A stretch of DNA of 50,704 nt from Stemphylium vesicarium (taxonomy: Eukaryota > Ascomycota > Dothideomycetes > Pleosporales > Pleosporaceae): assembly GCA_004380135.1 (NCBI GenBank), contig QXCR01000252.1, positions 1 to 50,704 of the forward strand, given 5' to 3'. The position numbers and the translations under genes were made by a program. Below the pieces are notes generated by a model that ran no database searches, was not told where the DNA came from, and was given only the letters and a program-made list of their open reading frames with translations. Below, one piece after another: positions 1-10,015 of the stretch; the first letter of the stretch is position 1; each line of letters starts with the position of its first letter.

Positions 1-865
1 TGTGGGCTATGGTCTTTCTCTGGCTGTCTTCCCGAGAGGGCGTGCCGGGTCGAGGCGTCCAGGCCTTCTTATGTAGTCGCGGGGCTGCTCGGAGTCGAGT
101 GGATGTCGGGAGGGGAAGAATGCAGTGGGATCATGGTCGAGCGAAGATGCGCGTCGAGTTACTTAAGCGGAGTCTCGCCCCCATTGCGTCAGGGCCCAAG
201 CGCAAAACCCGAACCATTTTTGTGGCGTCAAACATCAACCCTCTTGTGCCAAAGCAATGTGAATCACGCTTGGTGGCCGCTTTGTCTCAGGCAAACAAAC
301 TATATCCTGACATACCACCGCCGTGTTTGGTGTCCTATTCCCTTCAAAATGCTCGACACCTCCTGTCGCGTTTCATCGCTGCTATGTCGGTACTTTGATG
401 ACATACCGAGGTCCCAACCACTACTTCCCGCTCAAACTTTGGGAACCCATATATCCACAAAATACTAACCAATATTCCACTCTTGCCCCGCATGGCTAAC
501 GCGCTTTTCACCTCCCGCGCCCCCGAAGGATCATCAGTCTACAGGTACGGGTTGAAAACTCGAATACGCTTCGTACAACGAGTGCCATGTCGGTAACCTT
601 CCAAAGAAAGTGTCGGACCGGTTTACCACTTGCGGTGGCATGGTAAGAATCTCAGAATAAGTTTCGGAAGAATGCACTGCGGCAGACTGCAACCGCTCCA
701 AGCATAACGTATTGCATAGCTCCTGGAGAATTAAAAAAAAAGCCCGAGGTTCCTATAAGCACTACCTTAGTGTATACTGCAACGTTGCCTGACAATCAGG
801 ACGCCATGCAAGGCCATCCGAAGCACAACGCAGCGCAAACCTTATAATAGTAAGACAATGCCAGG
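1..865. other. intergenic, no supported gene
   Basis: Two overlapping plus-strand ORFs (9-398 and 103-468) run through the first 470 bases in different frames, but neither shows a recognisable domain, a clear start context or splice signals. The rest has stops in all frames. This stretch lies downstream (3') of the DUF202 gene and may hold its 3' untranslated region. Confidence 0.5.
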
Positions 866-1681
866 CTAACCCGCAAAATACGTCTTTTCAATATCCACGC
901 CCAGAACAAGCGCAAACGTGCCCAGCAGGAAACAACCCATCAATCCCATAACCAAACTAACCTCCCAACCCCCCGCCAAAGCCTTGCCCCTCACCAACGC
1001 CCTCTGCAGTCTCCAAAACCGTATCGCGCCGACAAGCAGAACAACAATAGCCATGCAGATGAAAGTTGTAGACAACGGTTTACCAATCTTGTAGAAGCCA
1101 AAGTGCGCATCGGGCGTTGCGCTGTGTTGCATATGGAAGAGCTGGGCGGTTATAATACCTGTCATGACGAGGAGGAGAGAAGTGCGTAGGTAGCCTAGAA
1201 ACGTACGCTCGAGTGCTGGTAACGGTGTCAATTTAGGTTGATCCGAGGGAGGGAAAAGAAACATACCGAGATGGTCTCTATGCGCCCCGTCATCAATGGC
1301 GAGGCTAATCTGCGTAGTCCAGAACTTGATGACCGGGTCGTAGAATCGACTTTGTCTTTCTTCCCTTTCTCCTACTGTATCCGCCTGCGTACTCGCATAG
1401 CGTCTGAGCTCGCTTCTCGAAGTCTCCCATCCATCGTTCCTCAACGACGTGTTTCTCGATCGCAAACTACCAAAACTGGGTGCTGCATGCGCCTCATTAT
1501 TAAATGTAGCTTCTCTTTCGCGACGGACGGGTTCTAGCTCCCTCGCAAACCGCTGCCGCTCATGGCGTACCGCGTCTTCAGAGTCTGGATGCGCTTCTTC
1601 TTCGCGCGCATGGTTGCTGATGTGCAGGGCTGCTGACGGGAGGTTGAGAGGCGGCAGCGGTGGTGGTGGATAGTCACTCAT
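866..1681 (-). CDS. DUF202-family integral membrane protein, three membrane segments
   Basis: Exons 1681-1267 and 1215-866 (254 aa). A disordered, charged N-terminus of about 110 residues precedes the DUF202 signature ALERTFLGYLRTSLLL, followed by three hydrophobic segments: after LRTS, around TFICMAIVVLLVGAI, and near the C-terminus. The family is known as small membrane proteins of uncertain function; fungal members are vacuolar or endomembrane proteins by family precedent. The reading frame is open through 1216-1266, but I place an intron there because it starts GTATGT, ends CCAG, and removing it restores the family sequence DHLALERTFL. The intron is 51 bases without a stop, so retention would add 17 in-frame residues directly before the signature. 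The start is the first ATG of the frame. The neighbour upstream is a pseudogene fragment, so there is no functional context. Confidence 0.82.
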   Translation of the reverse strand: MSDYPPPPLPPLNLPSAALHISNHAREEEAHPDSEDAVRHERQRFARELEPVRREREATFNNEAHAAPSFGSLRSRNTSLRNDGWETSRSELRRYASTQADTVGEREERQSRFYDPVIKFWTTQISLAIDDGAHRDHLGMFLFPPSDQPKLTPLPALERTFLGYLRTSLLLVMTGIITAQLFHMQHSATPDAHFGFYKIGKPLSTTFICMAIVVLLVGAIRFWRLQRALVRGKALAGGWEVSLVMGLMGCFLLGTFALVLGVDIEKTYFAG

Positions 1682-1814
1682 GAATCGGATCTGTGGATCA
1701 AGTTTCGCAGTAGTGGTAGCGGTAGTGTAGCAAGTAGCTGGAAAACATTGTACCCAGCATGATAAAATAGGTGCAGAATCAGTGACCTATATCTGATAAC
1801 GCTTCCCACAGGTC

Positions 1815-1927
1815 AGCAAGGGTGGTTAGGTGACATGGCACGTACATAGTGCCCTAAACGCGTCGCGGGAAGCTGGGATGTGGGGAAGGCTGTCGGGCCA
1901 TCGCCTCGGCTGGTCGCGGTTTCCTAT
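1815..1927. repeat. degenerate direct repeat, copy A
   Basis: About 105 bp that aligns with 2574-2673 in the same orientation. Shared blocks include GGTGAxATGGCACGT, AAACGCGTCGCGGGA and GCCTCGGCTGGTxGCGGTTTC. Differences are scattered substitutions plus a roughly 8 bp gap, so the copies are old. The two copies bracket the truncated AIG2-like fragment. No coding capacity is visible. Confidence 0.7.
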
Positions 1928-2161
1928 ACCCTGGAATCCCCAACATACCTACCAGACATGATGCAAATGTATAACCACCCTCATTAATCGCTGTCCAATT
2001 ACAGCAATCACTTAGGGCATGCTAGTAAGAGAAGACAGGTAACTCTTCTTGGAAACAACAATCACATGGATCGAGAGAGAGCAGAAGAGGGGTTAAAGGC
2101 TATTTGTCCTGCTCAAGAGAATGATGAAATGACCTTTGCCCCCACCGCTTCAAACTGTTGC

Positions 2162-2531
2162 TTACGGCTCTGGCTCCCGCCGCCTGACGACAGAAGACTT
2201 GAAGTATTTCTGATAGCGTTCCAGATCGAAACTCCCGTCTTCAAGCTCCTTACTACCAGGGTCTCCTGCCCAGCAGAACACCCGACAATTTTTAAGGACC
2301 TCTCTATCTTTCAACACTATATCACACTCGTCCGACGCGTAAGCCGCAGTCTCGTACGCTGCCAAACGGTCGAACTGGGACTCCTCCGTCACCGCCCACA
2401 CAGTCCCAGTTACGCTTCCAGTGTTATCGGACAAGGATATCAATGTAGGATATATGCCCCACATTTTCATACGCCAACCAGAAATGGTACCACGCCTTGT
2501 AGTTGGGAGTCCTGGGAGATTGAGATTGATT
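2162..2531 (-). pseudogene. 5'-truncated gamma-glutamylcyclotransferase/AIG2-like fragment
   Basis: The minus-strand frame reads from an acceptor-like CTAACTTCAG at about 2541-2532 through GTISGWRMKMWGIYPT, then VTGTVWAVTEESQFDRLAAYETAAY and ends SFDLERYQKYFKSSV plus a basic tail and a TAA at 2162. This matches the C-terminal two thirds of the fungal AIG2-like/GGCT fold family, where the YET and FDLERYQ motifs are typical. The N-terminal part, which should hold the YGTL substrate-binding loop, is not found in the ~280 bp upstream; a direct repeat and then the 3' end of another gene lie there. I therefore read this as a truncated copy with no catalytic start. An unseen distant first exon cannot be excluded. 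Confidence 0.6.
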
Positions 2532-2573
2532 CTGAAGTTAGTCCACTAAAGTTGTCGTGCGCCGCTTATTGTG

Positions 2574-2673
2574 ATGTAAGGTGGTGAGGTGAGATGGCAC
2601 GTTCGCGGTGCATAAACGCGTCGCGGGACGCTAAGACGTGGGGGGCCATGGCCTCGGCTGGTTGCGGTTTCTT
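2574..2673. repeat. degenerate direct repeat, copy B
   Basis: Second copy of the ~100 bp repeat at 1815-1927, same orientation. It sits just beyond the 5' edge of the truncated AIG2-like fragment, between it and the arylsulfotransferase pseudogene. Confidence 0.7.
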
Positions 2674-2812
2674 AGTCTGGGAAGTGCGAATGGAGGAACA
2701 TGGCGATACTTGCATCTGGAAACAGAACTAATGGATCATTATTTATTACTATTACGTCGTAATGGCAGTGCGCCCCGTGTCAAATGCATACACTATACCT
2801 CCCGCCTTCCCA

Positions 2813-4662
2813 TTATGCCAAAGCCAGTCCGCCGACAACAACACCAACAATATAAACTTGCTCCATGGCCCCACGCGTTGCCCGTGCAGCGGCAGCGCCA
2901 TCACTCGTAGAGCTCGACGGCTCATCCTGCGTGCTTGACGACGGTGAACTGCTCGTAGGAGAAGGGGTAGGGGTAGGAGTAGTCACCGCTTCACTCTCCT
3001 CCACATCATCCGGAGCATCAAAAAGCTCAATCTCATCGCTCGCTCGCGTCCACCCCAGCGCACTCCCATCATTGCTAACAGCTTTCCCGCGCACAAATCC
3101 CTGCAGCTGTGCATCCGACAAGTCTATAGTGGTCTCGAAGCCACTTCTTCGGGCAGCAGTGACGTTTGTCCATGTTGGAGAGTCGCTCGCATTGTCTGTG
3201 CAAACAACCCAGTTTTCAACTTCTGTGGCGCCGTTCCAGGAGAAATATGCGGTGTTGGAATCTTGGTCCCAGTGTATGCCTGGCTTGGCGATTGGCTTGC
3301 CCTCCCACTGTTAGCGGTACATGCGGTAAGCTTTTACGACGTTAGATCTGCCGAATTGGACGTCGATAAGAATGTTGCCCTCGTGGTCTAGTTCCGCAAA
3401 GAAGGGCTCGTTTCTGAACCCGAGCATGTAGTTTGTTGTTTCGTTGGACGGGTCAATGGCTTGAAGGCTTCCCACGAATCGGGCGAACGTTTTGGCTTCG
3501 TTGGTAAATTCGGTGATGAGTGTGACTGTCATGTCGTCTTGATTGACTTCGAGTAAGAGCCCGCGGGAGTAGTCTATGCTTTCAGTAGGGCCGTTGTCGA
3601 AAAGTGTCATGCGTGTCTGCTCGTCGTCCAACCAGCGAGCGTCGTGCTGGAAAGCGAAGGTGGCAGCTGGGTCGACTTCAAAGTCCGATTACCGTCCTTG
3701 AAGGCGCCAGATAATACCTCCGTCTTCTCCAGAAATCTTACAAATGCAGTCCACGACGCGCGCGGAAACAAGGCAGTCGCCACGGCTATCCTTCTCGATC
3801 GAGTTAATGTGAAAATAGTCCCACGGAGTCTCCTCGGACTGGCCAACATCTGATGGAAGAGAGTTGTACGACTCGTTGATGCCGACATTGGTGCTGGCGT
3901 TCCACTCGAATACAAGCTCACCAGTCTCGATGTGGGTCTCCTGGAATGTATTCTCGAAAAGCCAGCCGTCCTCAACACCTCCTGACGACGTCAAATCTCA
4001 TGGAATCGCGTGGTAAATCATAACTAGCGCATGGCCTTCCTCGGTGATTTCGAACTCGTGCATATCAGCCATGTCGTCGGCGATGCTAACAGCCTGGAAG
4101 TGCGCAATCTCGTCGTAGCTTTGGTTGAGGGTGTAGAAGGAGCCATGACCAAATCCGTTCAGTAACTCCCCAGACCAGAAGGTCAAGACAGGCTCACCGT
4201 TTTACGTCTGGACCTTGAAGTCGAAACATTCGGTGTAGTTACCGGTCCATACTAGCGAGCCCAGTCGATCTTCGGAGAATTCTAGTATACAAGTCAATGT
4301 ATGAATAGCGCAACAGCATTGTCAACATGACGCGTTTTGGAGAATGCCAAGGTCTGACGATCCGGGAGGAGCATACCAAATATCGCAGGCCAATTTTGCC
4401 CACTACTAGGCAGCCCGTTGATCCCCAAGAATACGAGCCCATCTTGCAAGGCTGTGTCATTGCGATTGATCTGCATCTCCGGGGGCATCACGTTCGTGTT
4501 TGACATGTAAGTTTGAAAAGGCGTGCCATTTTCATCGTCTGCCCCGTAAGTGTCATAGTCGTAGCTGACGGAATCTTACGCCAAAACGAGTAGCAGCGGT
4601 AGCAACGTCCGGCTTGCCAGCAGCCCAAGCTGAGTAATGATTGAGCGAGTGTAGAGGTGCAT
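2813..4662 (-). pseudogene. arylsulfotransferase-like secreted/GPI-type protein gene with five in-frame stops
   Basis: The gene runs from ATG at 4662, with one intron 4376-4282 (GTATGC...TACTAG), to TAA at 2813. The spliced length is 1755 bp (585 codons), with the frame kept throughout. Residues 1-28 form a signal peptide (LLPLLLVLA). The body has arylsulfotransferase (ASST, Arylsulfotran_2 type) hallmarks: GSLVWTGNYTECFDFKVQT, GEPVLTFWSGE, MADMHEFEITEEGHALVM, DYFHINSIEKDSRGD, FAFQHDARW, TLFDNG. The C-terminus is Thr/Ser/Pro-rich with a hydrophobic end, like a GPI signal. Five internal stops interrupt it: TAA at 4578-4576, TAA at 4204-4202, TGA at 4000-3998, TAA at 3691-3689 and TAA at 3313-3311. 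Protein similarity continues on both sides of each. There are no frameshifts. I infer recent inactivation; a functional product is unlikely. Confidence 0.82.
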
Positions 4663-5425
4663 CGCGATAGATACAGTCTGCAACCCAACGCAAAGGAGAC
4701 AAGTATTGGAGAGTCGGGGAACACAAGATCCTTCAAAAGGTCATGTACAGCGCCGTTGCAGCCATTTGTATAAGACGGGAACTTTGTTGGCCTGATAACC
4801 CGTTGCCCAATTCAGCTGTACGTCTGCTCAGACAAGGCTAGAAATGTGAGCAAGCCGCGCGTATTAGGCACGATAAACGCGGTCATGTGTGCTGTATGGA
4901 CTAGTGACCCTTCCAGTTGCTTGGAGGCGCAGATAGTCGCTGCAGGTGGTGGGGCCGCGTGATGGTGATTGATGCGCGGGTATGTAGCGAGCTCACAAGC
5001 CGTTGTTCTTCTTCCTTCAACCTTCTTTCCCCGCATATGCGCAGCATTTGGACGTCGGTGCCATCGTATGCAACTGAGCAATTGTAGAACAGTCAATTTC
5101 GTTGTCTAGGAAGATAACTCAATGCGATTGATCAGCCATGAGATCAGGCGTGGGTGCGTTAGAGGAAAGTCGGTTGGGGTTAACGTGCCGTGCGCCACAA
5201 AATGACATCTTGGCGCTTTGAGCTGCTCAAGCAAGATGATTCGCGTGTCACCGCCACAGTCTTTCACTCTCGTCTACCGTTTCCACTTTTCCGGGAGATA
5301 ATGACGAGCACGACGCGGCATACATGTCCGCGATGTTAGAGCCACCTATGAATGTGGAAGTAGATTCTTATTCTTGTTGTGCTATGCTTTTTACTGCAGC
5401 TAGATCAAGATAGCGTACCGCTGAC
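4663..5425. other. intergenic spacer
   Basis: The stretch lies between the 5' end of the arylsulfotransferase pseudogene and the 3' end of the G/Y-rich gene. One minus-strand ORF (5096-4812) is present, but its composition is not protein-like and it has no recognisable motif. I see no RNA gene or repeat. Confidence 0.5.
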
Positions 5426-6626
5426 CTACTTTGACATGAACTTGCTGGCCATGTTCAAGACACTGCCAAGTCCGCCACCAGAACTGTTGCCACCGCTGCC
5501 ACTGCCGCCTCCACCCATCTGCGATTTCAGGTAGAACTTGAGGGCCATCTGTGCCGCCTGGGCAATGGCATCTTGCTTGGTAGCATTGGGATCCTACTTC
5601 TGTTAGTGGATCACTTTGGTAGTGGTAGGTACTGGTGCTTACCGTCTTTCCCTCGCTCTGCTGCTTGTCGAACAGCTGGGCAGCTTGGCCCATGGCCATT
5701 CCGATGAACTTGTTCTGTCCACCCTTGGCGTCCTCGTTACTGCTGTTGTTGAACATCTTCATCGCTTGCATCGCTGCCGCTGCGCCGACATTGTTCGAGC
5801 TGGCTTGCTCGCTGCCATGGCCACCGTTGCCATAGAACTTCTCGTGCTGTTTGACGGCATCATCTTCATCCACGTCCTCATTTTTGAGCTTTTCCTTGTT
5901 GCCAGAGAGCATGCCGAGGACGTTTGTGAAGAGGCTGGAGTCGCCGCTGTTGCCAGATTCCGACGAAGCGTGCTGAGCTGCACCGGAGAAGTCATCTGAA
6001 GATCCTCCATAAGCACCGCCGCCGCCGTAAGACGTGCCAGAAGATTGGTGGCCTCCATGGTGGCCGGATTCTCCGTATCCTCCAGAGCTGCCTCCATGGT
6101 TACCTGACTCGCCATATCCTCCCGAGCTACCTCCATAGCCACCTGATGGGCGATCATTGTAGCTATCGCTTCCAGAGTAGCCACCACTCGGGCGATCGGA
6201 CTGTCCATGAGATTCTTGACGCCTGTTGTCGCCGTAGCCACCACCACCGCCACCGCCAGAGTAGCCCTCGCTAGGTCGGCCATATTCACCTCCGCTTTCA
6301 TGTCGGCGGCTACCATGGTCTTCCCGCCTGTCATCTCCTAGCGCAGGGCCACCATAGCCGCCTTCCTGAGGCCGGCCATACTCCTCCCTGCGCTCTCCAC
6401 CACCTCCGTATCCTCCAGATGAGTATCCTCCTCCACCACCACCACCTCGCCTCTCATCATCACCAAGCGCCGGACCGCCATAACCACCCTCTTGGGGACG
6501 GCCGTATTCTTCACGACGCTCACTACCGCCACCGTATCCGCCTTGTTCATTTTCGCGTCGGTCGTCACCGCGGCCACCATAGCCCGACTGCTGGCCGTAC
6601 TCGCGGCGATCGTCGTTGTAGGACAT
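5426..6626 (-). CDS. glycine/tyrosine-rich low-complexity protein with conserved C-terminal domain ('beta-flanking protein' type)
   Basis: Exons 6626-5643 and 5593-5426 (383 aa); the 49 bp intron GTAAGC...AGTAG contains a CTAAC branch point. Residues 1-210 are disordered repeats of GYGG, ERREEYGRPQ and SGGYG units, including a 21-residue block occurring twice. The C-terminal ~150 residues are ordered-looking: SSLFTNVLGMLSGNKEKLKNEDVD, AAAAMQAMKMFNN, NKFIGMAMGQAAQLFDKQ, then after the intron DPNATKQDAIAQAAQMALKFYLKSQM, ending LGSVLNMASKFMSK. This layout matches Pezizomycotina proteins annotated 'beta-flanking protein' (DUF7721 type); their function is unknown. I chose the ATG of MSYNDDRREYG rather than the upstream in-frame ATG at 6662, because CTAACAAACCCTTAG just before it looks like the end of a 5' UTR intron. 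The next gene upstream begins with nearly the same peptide. Confidence 0.82.
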
Positions 6627-7268
6627 TGTGAAAGATTGAGTTTCTAAGGGTTTGTTAGCCAAGTAAACGGACAGACGTTAACTATGTATTATTGTGATTA
6701 TAAGGGATGGAATGAAGCTTGCTAGCCTACTCCATGTGCTGGAAGCTTCTCATGAAGTTCAGAGGGCAGCTGAGCTCCATGCGGGGTGTTTCGATGCTTC
6801 AGCAACGCTATAAGAGAGATGCAAGCAAGAAAGTAATTAACTTACTACGGAAAAAGTTGAGGAATGTATCAATCAAGACTTGGACGAAGCTTGAAGTAGG
6901 AGAGAAATGAGTTTGGATTCGTAAGAGCAAGAAATGGGGAGCTAAGTGGCAGCTGAAGCTGTAGCTCCACGCGCCTTGGAAGTTGCCATGCGCCCCTCCA
7001 AGGGTCCGGGTCCCCTTGCCCCACCTACTAGTGACGTACACCTGCACCACCAAGCCGGCAGACGCCCCGCCATGATTCGCGTCACAACGCACCAAATGTC
7101 ACACCAGCTGATGATGCGCGACTAGGATATGTCGTGGCATTGATGACACAACTGTTACAGCATGAGGGGAAATCCATGCTGGAAATTTGCTGCAATGCAG
7201 GCAGGCTAAAAGTTATCCTATCTACCAACTCGCAGAAGGAGAGCTTGCTATGTACTAATCACATATCT
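6627..7268. other. promoter/spacer between the two G/Y-rich genes
   Basis: About 640 bp without a supported ORF. The part next to 6626 reads on the minus strand as a probable 5' UTR with an intron end (CTAACAAACCCTTAG, about 6659-6645). The remainder should hold the promoter of the gene at 5426-6626 and the 3' end of the gene at 7269-8126. Confidence 0.5.
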
Positions 7269-8126
7269 CTAGTAGTCATTGTTCCGCTTGTTCTCGCTCC
7301 CATATCCGGAGCTTCCACGGTCATTGGAGCCATACGAGTCGCCATCCCTGCGCTCAGAGCTGCCGTAGGAATTGTCGCGGCCTGATTCTCCATAGCCTGA
7401 AGTGTTTCCAGACCCATACGAAGACTCCTCGGAGCCTCCATATCCACTGGAAGACTTGTTGTTTGAGCCATACTTCTCGCTGGAACCGTACGAGTTGTCG
7501 TCTTTGCTGCCATAGCCTGATGACTTGTTCTCCGAACCGTACGAGTTGTCGTTGTCGTTGTCGCGGCGGTCAGAAGAGCCATATCCAGACTGCTTCTTAC
7601 TTCCGTATGAGTCCTCATCATCGTTGTTGCTGCGGCTCTGAGAACCGTATCCGGAAGACTTGTTGCTCGAGCCGTACGTATCGTCGCTATCGTTCTTGCG
7701 GGTAGACGATCCGTACGAAGAGTCGTCGTTTCCGGAAGATCCGTAGCTGGACTTCTTGTTGTCATCGTCGCCGTATCCAGAAGTCTTGCTGGACCCGTAC
7801 TTGTTTTCATCGTCGTCATTCTTGCGGTTCGAAGATCCGAATGACGAGTCCTCATCATCGTTGGAACGACGGCTCGATTGCTTGTTCGAATACGAAGAGT
7901 CTTCGTTCTCGTTTCCATAGCCAGAAGACTTCGATCCGTATTCGCTATCTTCATTGCGGCTGTTGTTTCCGCCGTATCCACTGGACTTTGACCCATACTC
8001 GTTGTCCCCAGTGCGGTTGCTGCTACCGTACTCGGATGACTTCGATCCGTACTCGGTCTCTCCGCTGCGTTCATTGCTACCGTATCCGGACGTGCGGTCC
8101 TCGCGGTCGTTGTCGTTGTAAGACAT
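7269..8126 (-). CDS. S/G/Y/N/D-rich tandem-repeat protein, disordered
   Basis: Single-exon gene of 285 aa starting MSYNDNDREDR; the ATG at 8126 follows a CT-rich leader. Almost the whole protein consists of variants of a (E/S)YGSKSSGYG-like unit separated by acidic/basic runs of D, N, E, R and K. There is no membrane segment, signal peptide or folded domain that I can see. Tyrosines are spaced in GYG/SYGS contexts, a composition known from proteins that form condensates or gels; this is an analogy, not evidence of function. Its N-terminal MSYND matches that of the neighbouring gene at 5426-6626, and both lie in tandem on the same strand, which suggests relatedness. It lacks the C-terminal domain of that neighbour. 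The repeat also keeps an alternative frame open (8074-7259), which I regard as a by-product. Confidence 0.72.
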   Translation of the reverse strand: MSYNDNDREDRTSGYGSNERSGETEYGSKSSEYGSSNRTGDNEYGSKSSGYGGNNSRNEDSEYGSKSSGYGNENEDSSYSNKQSSRRSNDDEDSSFGSSNRKNDDDENKYGSSKTSGYGDDDNKKSSYGSSGNDDSSYGSSTRKNDSDDTYGSSNKSSGYGSQSRSNNDDEDSYGSKKQSGYGSSDRRDNDNDNSYGSENKSSGYGSKDDNSYGSSEKYGSNNKSSSGYGGSEESSYGSGNTSGYGESGRDNSYGSSERRDGDSYGSNDRGSSGYGSENKRNNDY

Positions 8127-8710
8127 GATGAAGTTGAAAGACAAGATCAATAAAGATTGGGAAGAATGTGGTGTTAATGCTTTTCACAGGTTTGCTTGCG
8201 ATGTTCAACTTGGACGTCAGCTTCCCTGCCTCTTATATACACTATTCGAATCCGCAGCATTCGTACTACCCCTCCATTCACCCCTCCTAACCACAAGCAA
8301 GTTTACTCCCCATGTTTACATCCCGCCTCTGTTGCCGCTTATCACTCTGGACCCCTGCGAAGCTGAACCGCAGCGCGCGGACCGCTCTAGATCTCGGCTA
8401 GGTCCGAAGAAGAGATGGCGCCATACTCTTAGCATGGCATGCCAATACCATTTCGTCGTGGCGAGTATACGGGGTCTCCGGGTAACGCCTTTGCACTGCC
8501 ATTGCAAACATCATGGACGAGTATGTATTCGCCAAAACCTTTGTGGGCCTTTGCGGTCTTGAGTCGTGCTTGTACCACAATCACAGCTAAATGTTTGCGC
8601 GATTTATGAAAGGGCCGATGGATGAGGGGAGCAAGCTGAATGACGATCGAATGGAGGGGTAACACTCCGGTATTGGTGGGAGTCGCTAATCCAGATAGAC
8701 GCGATCCGCC
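8127..8710. other. upstream region of the S/G/Y-rich gene
   Basis: No supported gene. The first ~100 bases read on the minus strand as a pyrimidine-rich leader for the gene ending at 8126, with CAATCTTTATTGATCTTGTC near the start codon. A TATATAC sequence occurs near 8235. Short ORFs on both strands have no recognisable content. Confidence 0.4.
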
Positions 8711-9035
8711 CTATGTCCCACGCTGACCTCGAAGTTCTTTCCCTCCGGCACTAAGCCCACAACACTCTAGCGTCTCATCCACCACCAACTGCATCCAGTT
8801 ATGCATGGCACGTTTATTCCGCATCTGCATCAGCTCAAGCGTTCGGCGCTTAACAGATAGGCCACGAAAGCAAGCGTATTTCGTATCATTCAAATGCAAA
8901 AGGCCAGGTTTCCAGAACAAGAACGTTGAGACCTTGCACATCCAATGTATAATTCAAGATCCTAGCAATGTACTTCAGTTTGGCATCTCCTGCGGGCATC
9001 TGAAAGGGCAACAAGATGCTCATGTGTCTGTTACT
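8711..9035 (-). other. possible degraded coding remnant
   Basis: The minus-strand frame 8941-8711 has protein-like composition (KRRTLELMQMRNKRAMHNW, then LVVDETLECCGL). Just upstream, another frame reads KLKYIARILNYTLDVQ and continues LNVLVLETWP before a stop. The two would join only with a frameshift or a missed intron. I recognise no family. Composition is the only evidence, so treat this as a pointer rather than a gene call. Confidence 0.2.
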
Positions 9036-9421
9036 TGAAGCGGAGCAATGCTAGAAAGACCGAGATACCACAAAGCGGCAGCCCCCTCCCTGCCATGCTA
9101 TCGAAGGCACATCGGAACGACCACGAAGCAAAGAAGGGCGGTAAGCATGCGAATCATCGCACAACGAAGCGAACACCGTGGCATCTTCGGGCGTGATGTT
9201 GTACTTTTTTCCTGTCATGAGACTAAACAAATTATCGCCTTGTTCTGCATTTCCGCCTCACAACCGCGAGCACTAGAACAAAGAAGGGTGGGCAAGGAGC
9301 CGATCACCGGCTGTTCAGTCTATTCATTCCTCATCGACTGACATCTCATCCTGGATCTCTACTTTTCGAGCTTCGGTTAGGTTCGGATTTCTACACCGTC
9401 TACCATCTAGTCTTGATTGAC

Positions 9422-10015
9422 TCAACCATTCAGCGGTGTCGAAGCATCATCTTCTTTCTCTTTCATTAGAAGCTGACATAACGATAGAATCATCTCGCTT
9501 CTTTCACTGCCTGAACTTTCATACGTCTCGGCAGATCGAACTGAGACGACTGCATAGTCGAAATGCAAGCACCCATCATCGCACGGCAGAGCAATGTCGC
9601 CGCCGGGATAGGTCTTGCGGCCGACCTCAGTATCAGTAGTGTGCGTATCTGCAAGATACTTGTCAAGTCCAGCCTCGGTAGAGAAGAAGTCTGCGCCGTC
9701 ACGTTCTTCGAAGGGGCACGGGCTTCGGCTGGCAAACTCCAGCTGAACAAGACACTCCGTGTCGATGTCCTGGGGGCGGGGATGAGATCGCAATGTCTCC
9801 GAGGTTGGCATGTACATTAGGTATTTGTCAGTCGTGAGCGAGTGCCTCTTCTTGAGACGGCCGATGGAGTCGCTGTAGTAAGTGAACTACACGTCGCACT
9901 TACATCCCTGGAAAAGAGGCTTCGTTCTTATATGAGTTAAACAGATGATGTTATATGAGAAGTAAGCACTGCACCCCAAACAGTGAGTCTTGTGTTCGCC
10001 AGCCGTCCGCGACAT
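9422..10015 (-). other. possible decayed ORF with one internal TAG
   Basis: From ATG at 10015 one frame runs to TGA at 9422 with a single stop, TAG at 9889-9887. The 5' part contains THCLGCSAY. After the stop it reads FTYYSDSIGRLKKRHSLTTDKY, then LVQLEFASRSPCPFEERDGADFF and DIALPCDDGCLHFDYAVVSVRSAETY. The composition is protein-like and acidic toward the end. I recognise no family. A 31-base GTAAGT...ACAG segment covers the stop, but it is too short for a normal intron and removing it changes the frame. It may be a pseudogene, or a short gene starting after the stop. Confidence 0.3.

Noticed and set aside
5759..6580. Alternative-frame ORFs within the G/Y-rich gene (6334-5759 and 6580-6338)
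   Set aside because: Shadow frames caused by the GGN/TAC-rich repeats; they contain no conserved sequence.
7259..8074. 271-codon minus-strand ORF overlapping the S/G/Y-rich gene in another frame
   Set aside because: The repeat codons keep this frame open. The translation is Thr/Arg/Met-rich without order, and the MSYND frame has the better start context and matches the neighbouring gene.
9859..9889. 31-base GTAAGT...ACAG intron that would remove the TAG at 9889-9887
   Set aside because: Too short for a spliceosomal intron in this genome (others are 46 bp or more), and removal shifts the reading frame.
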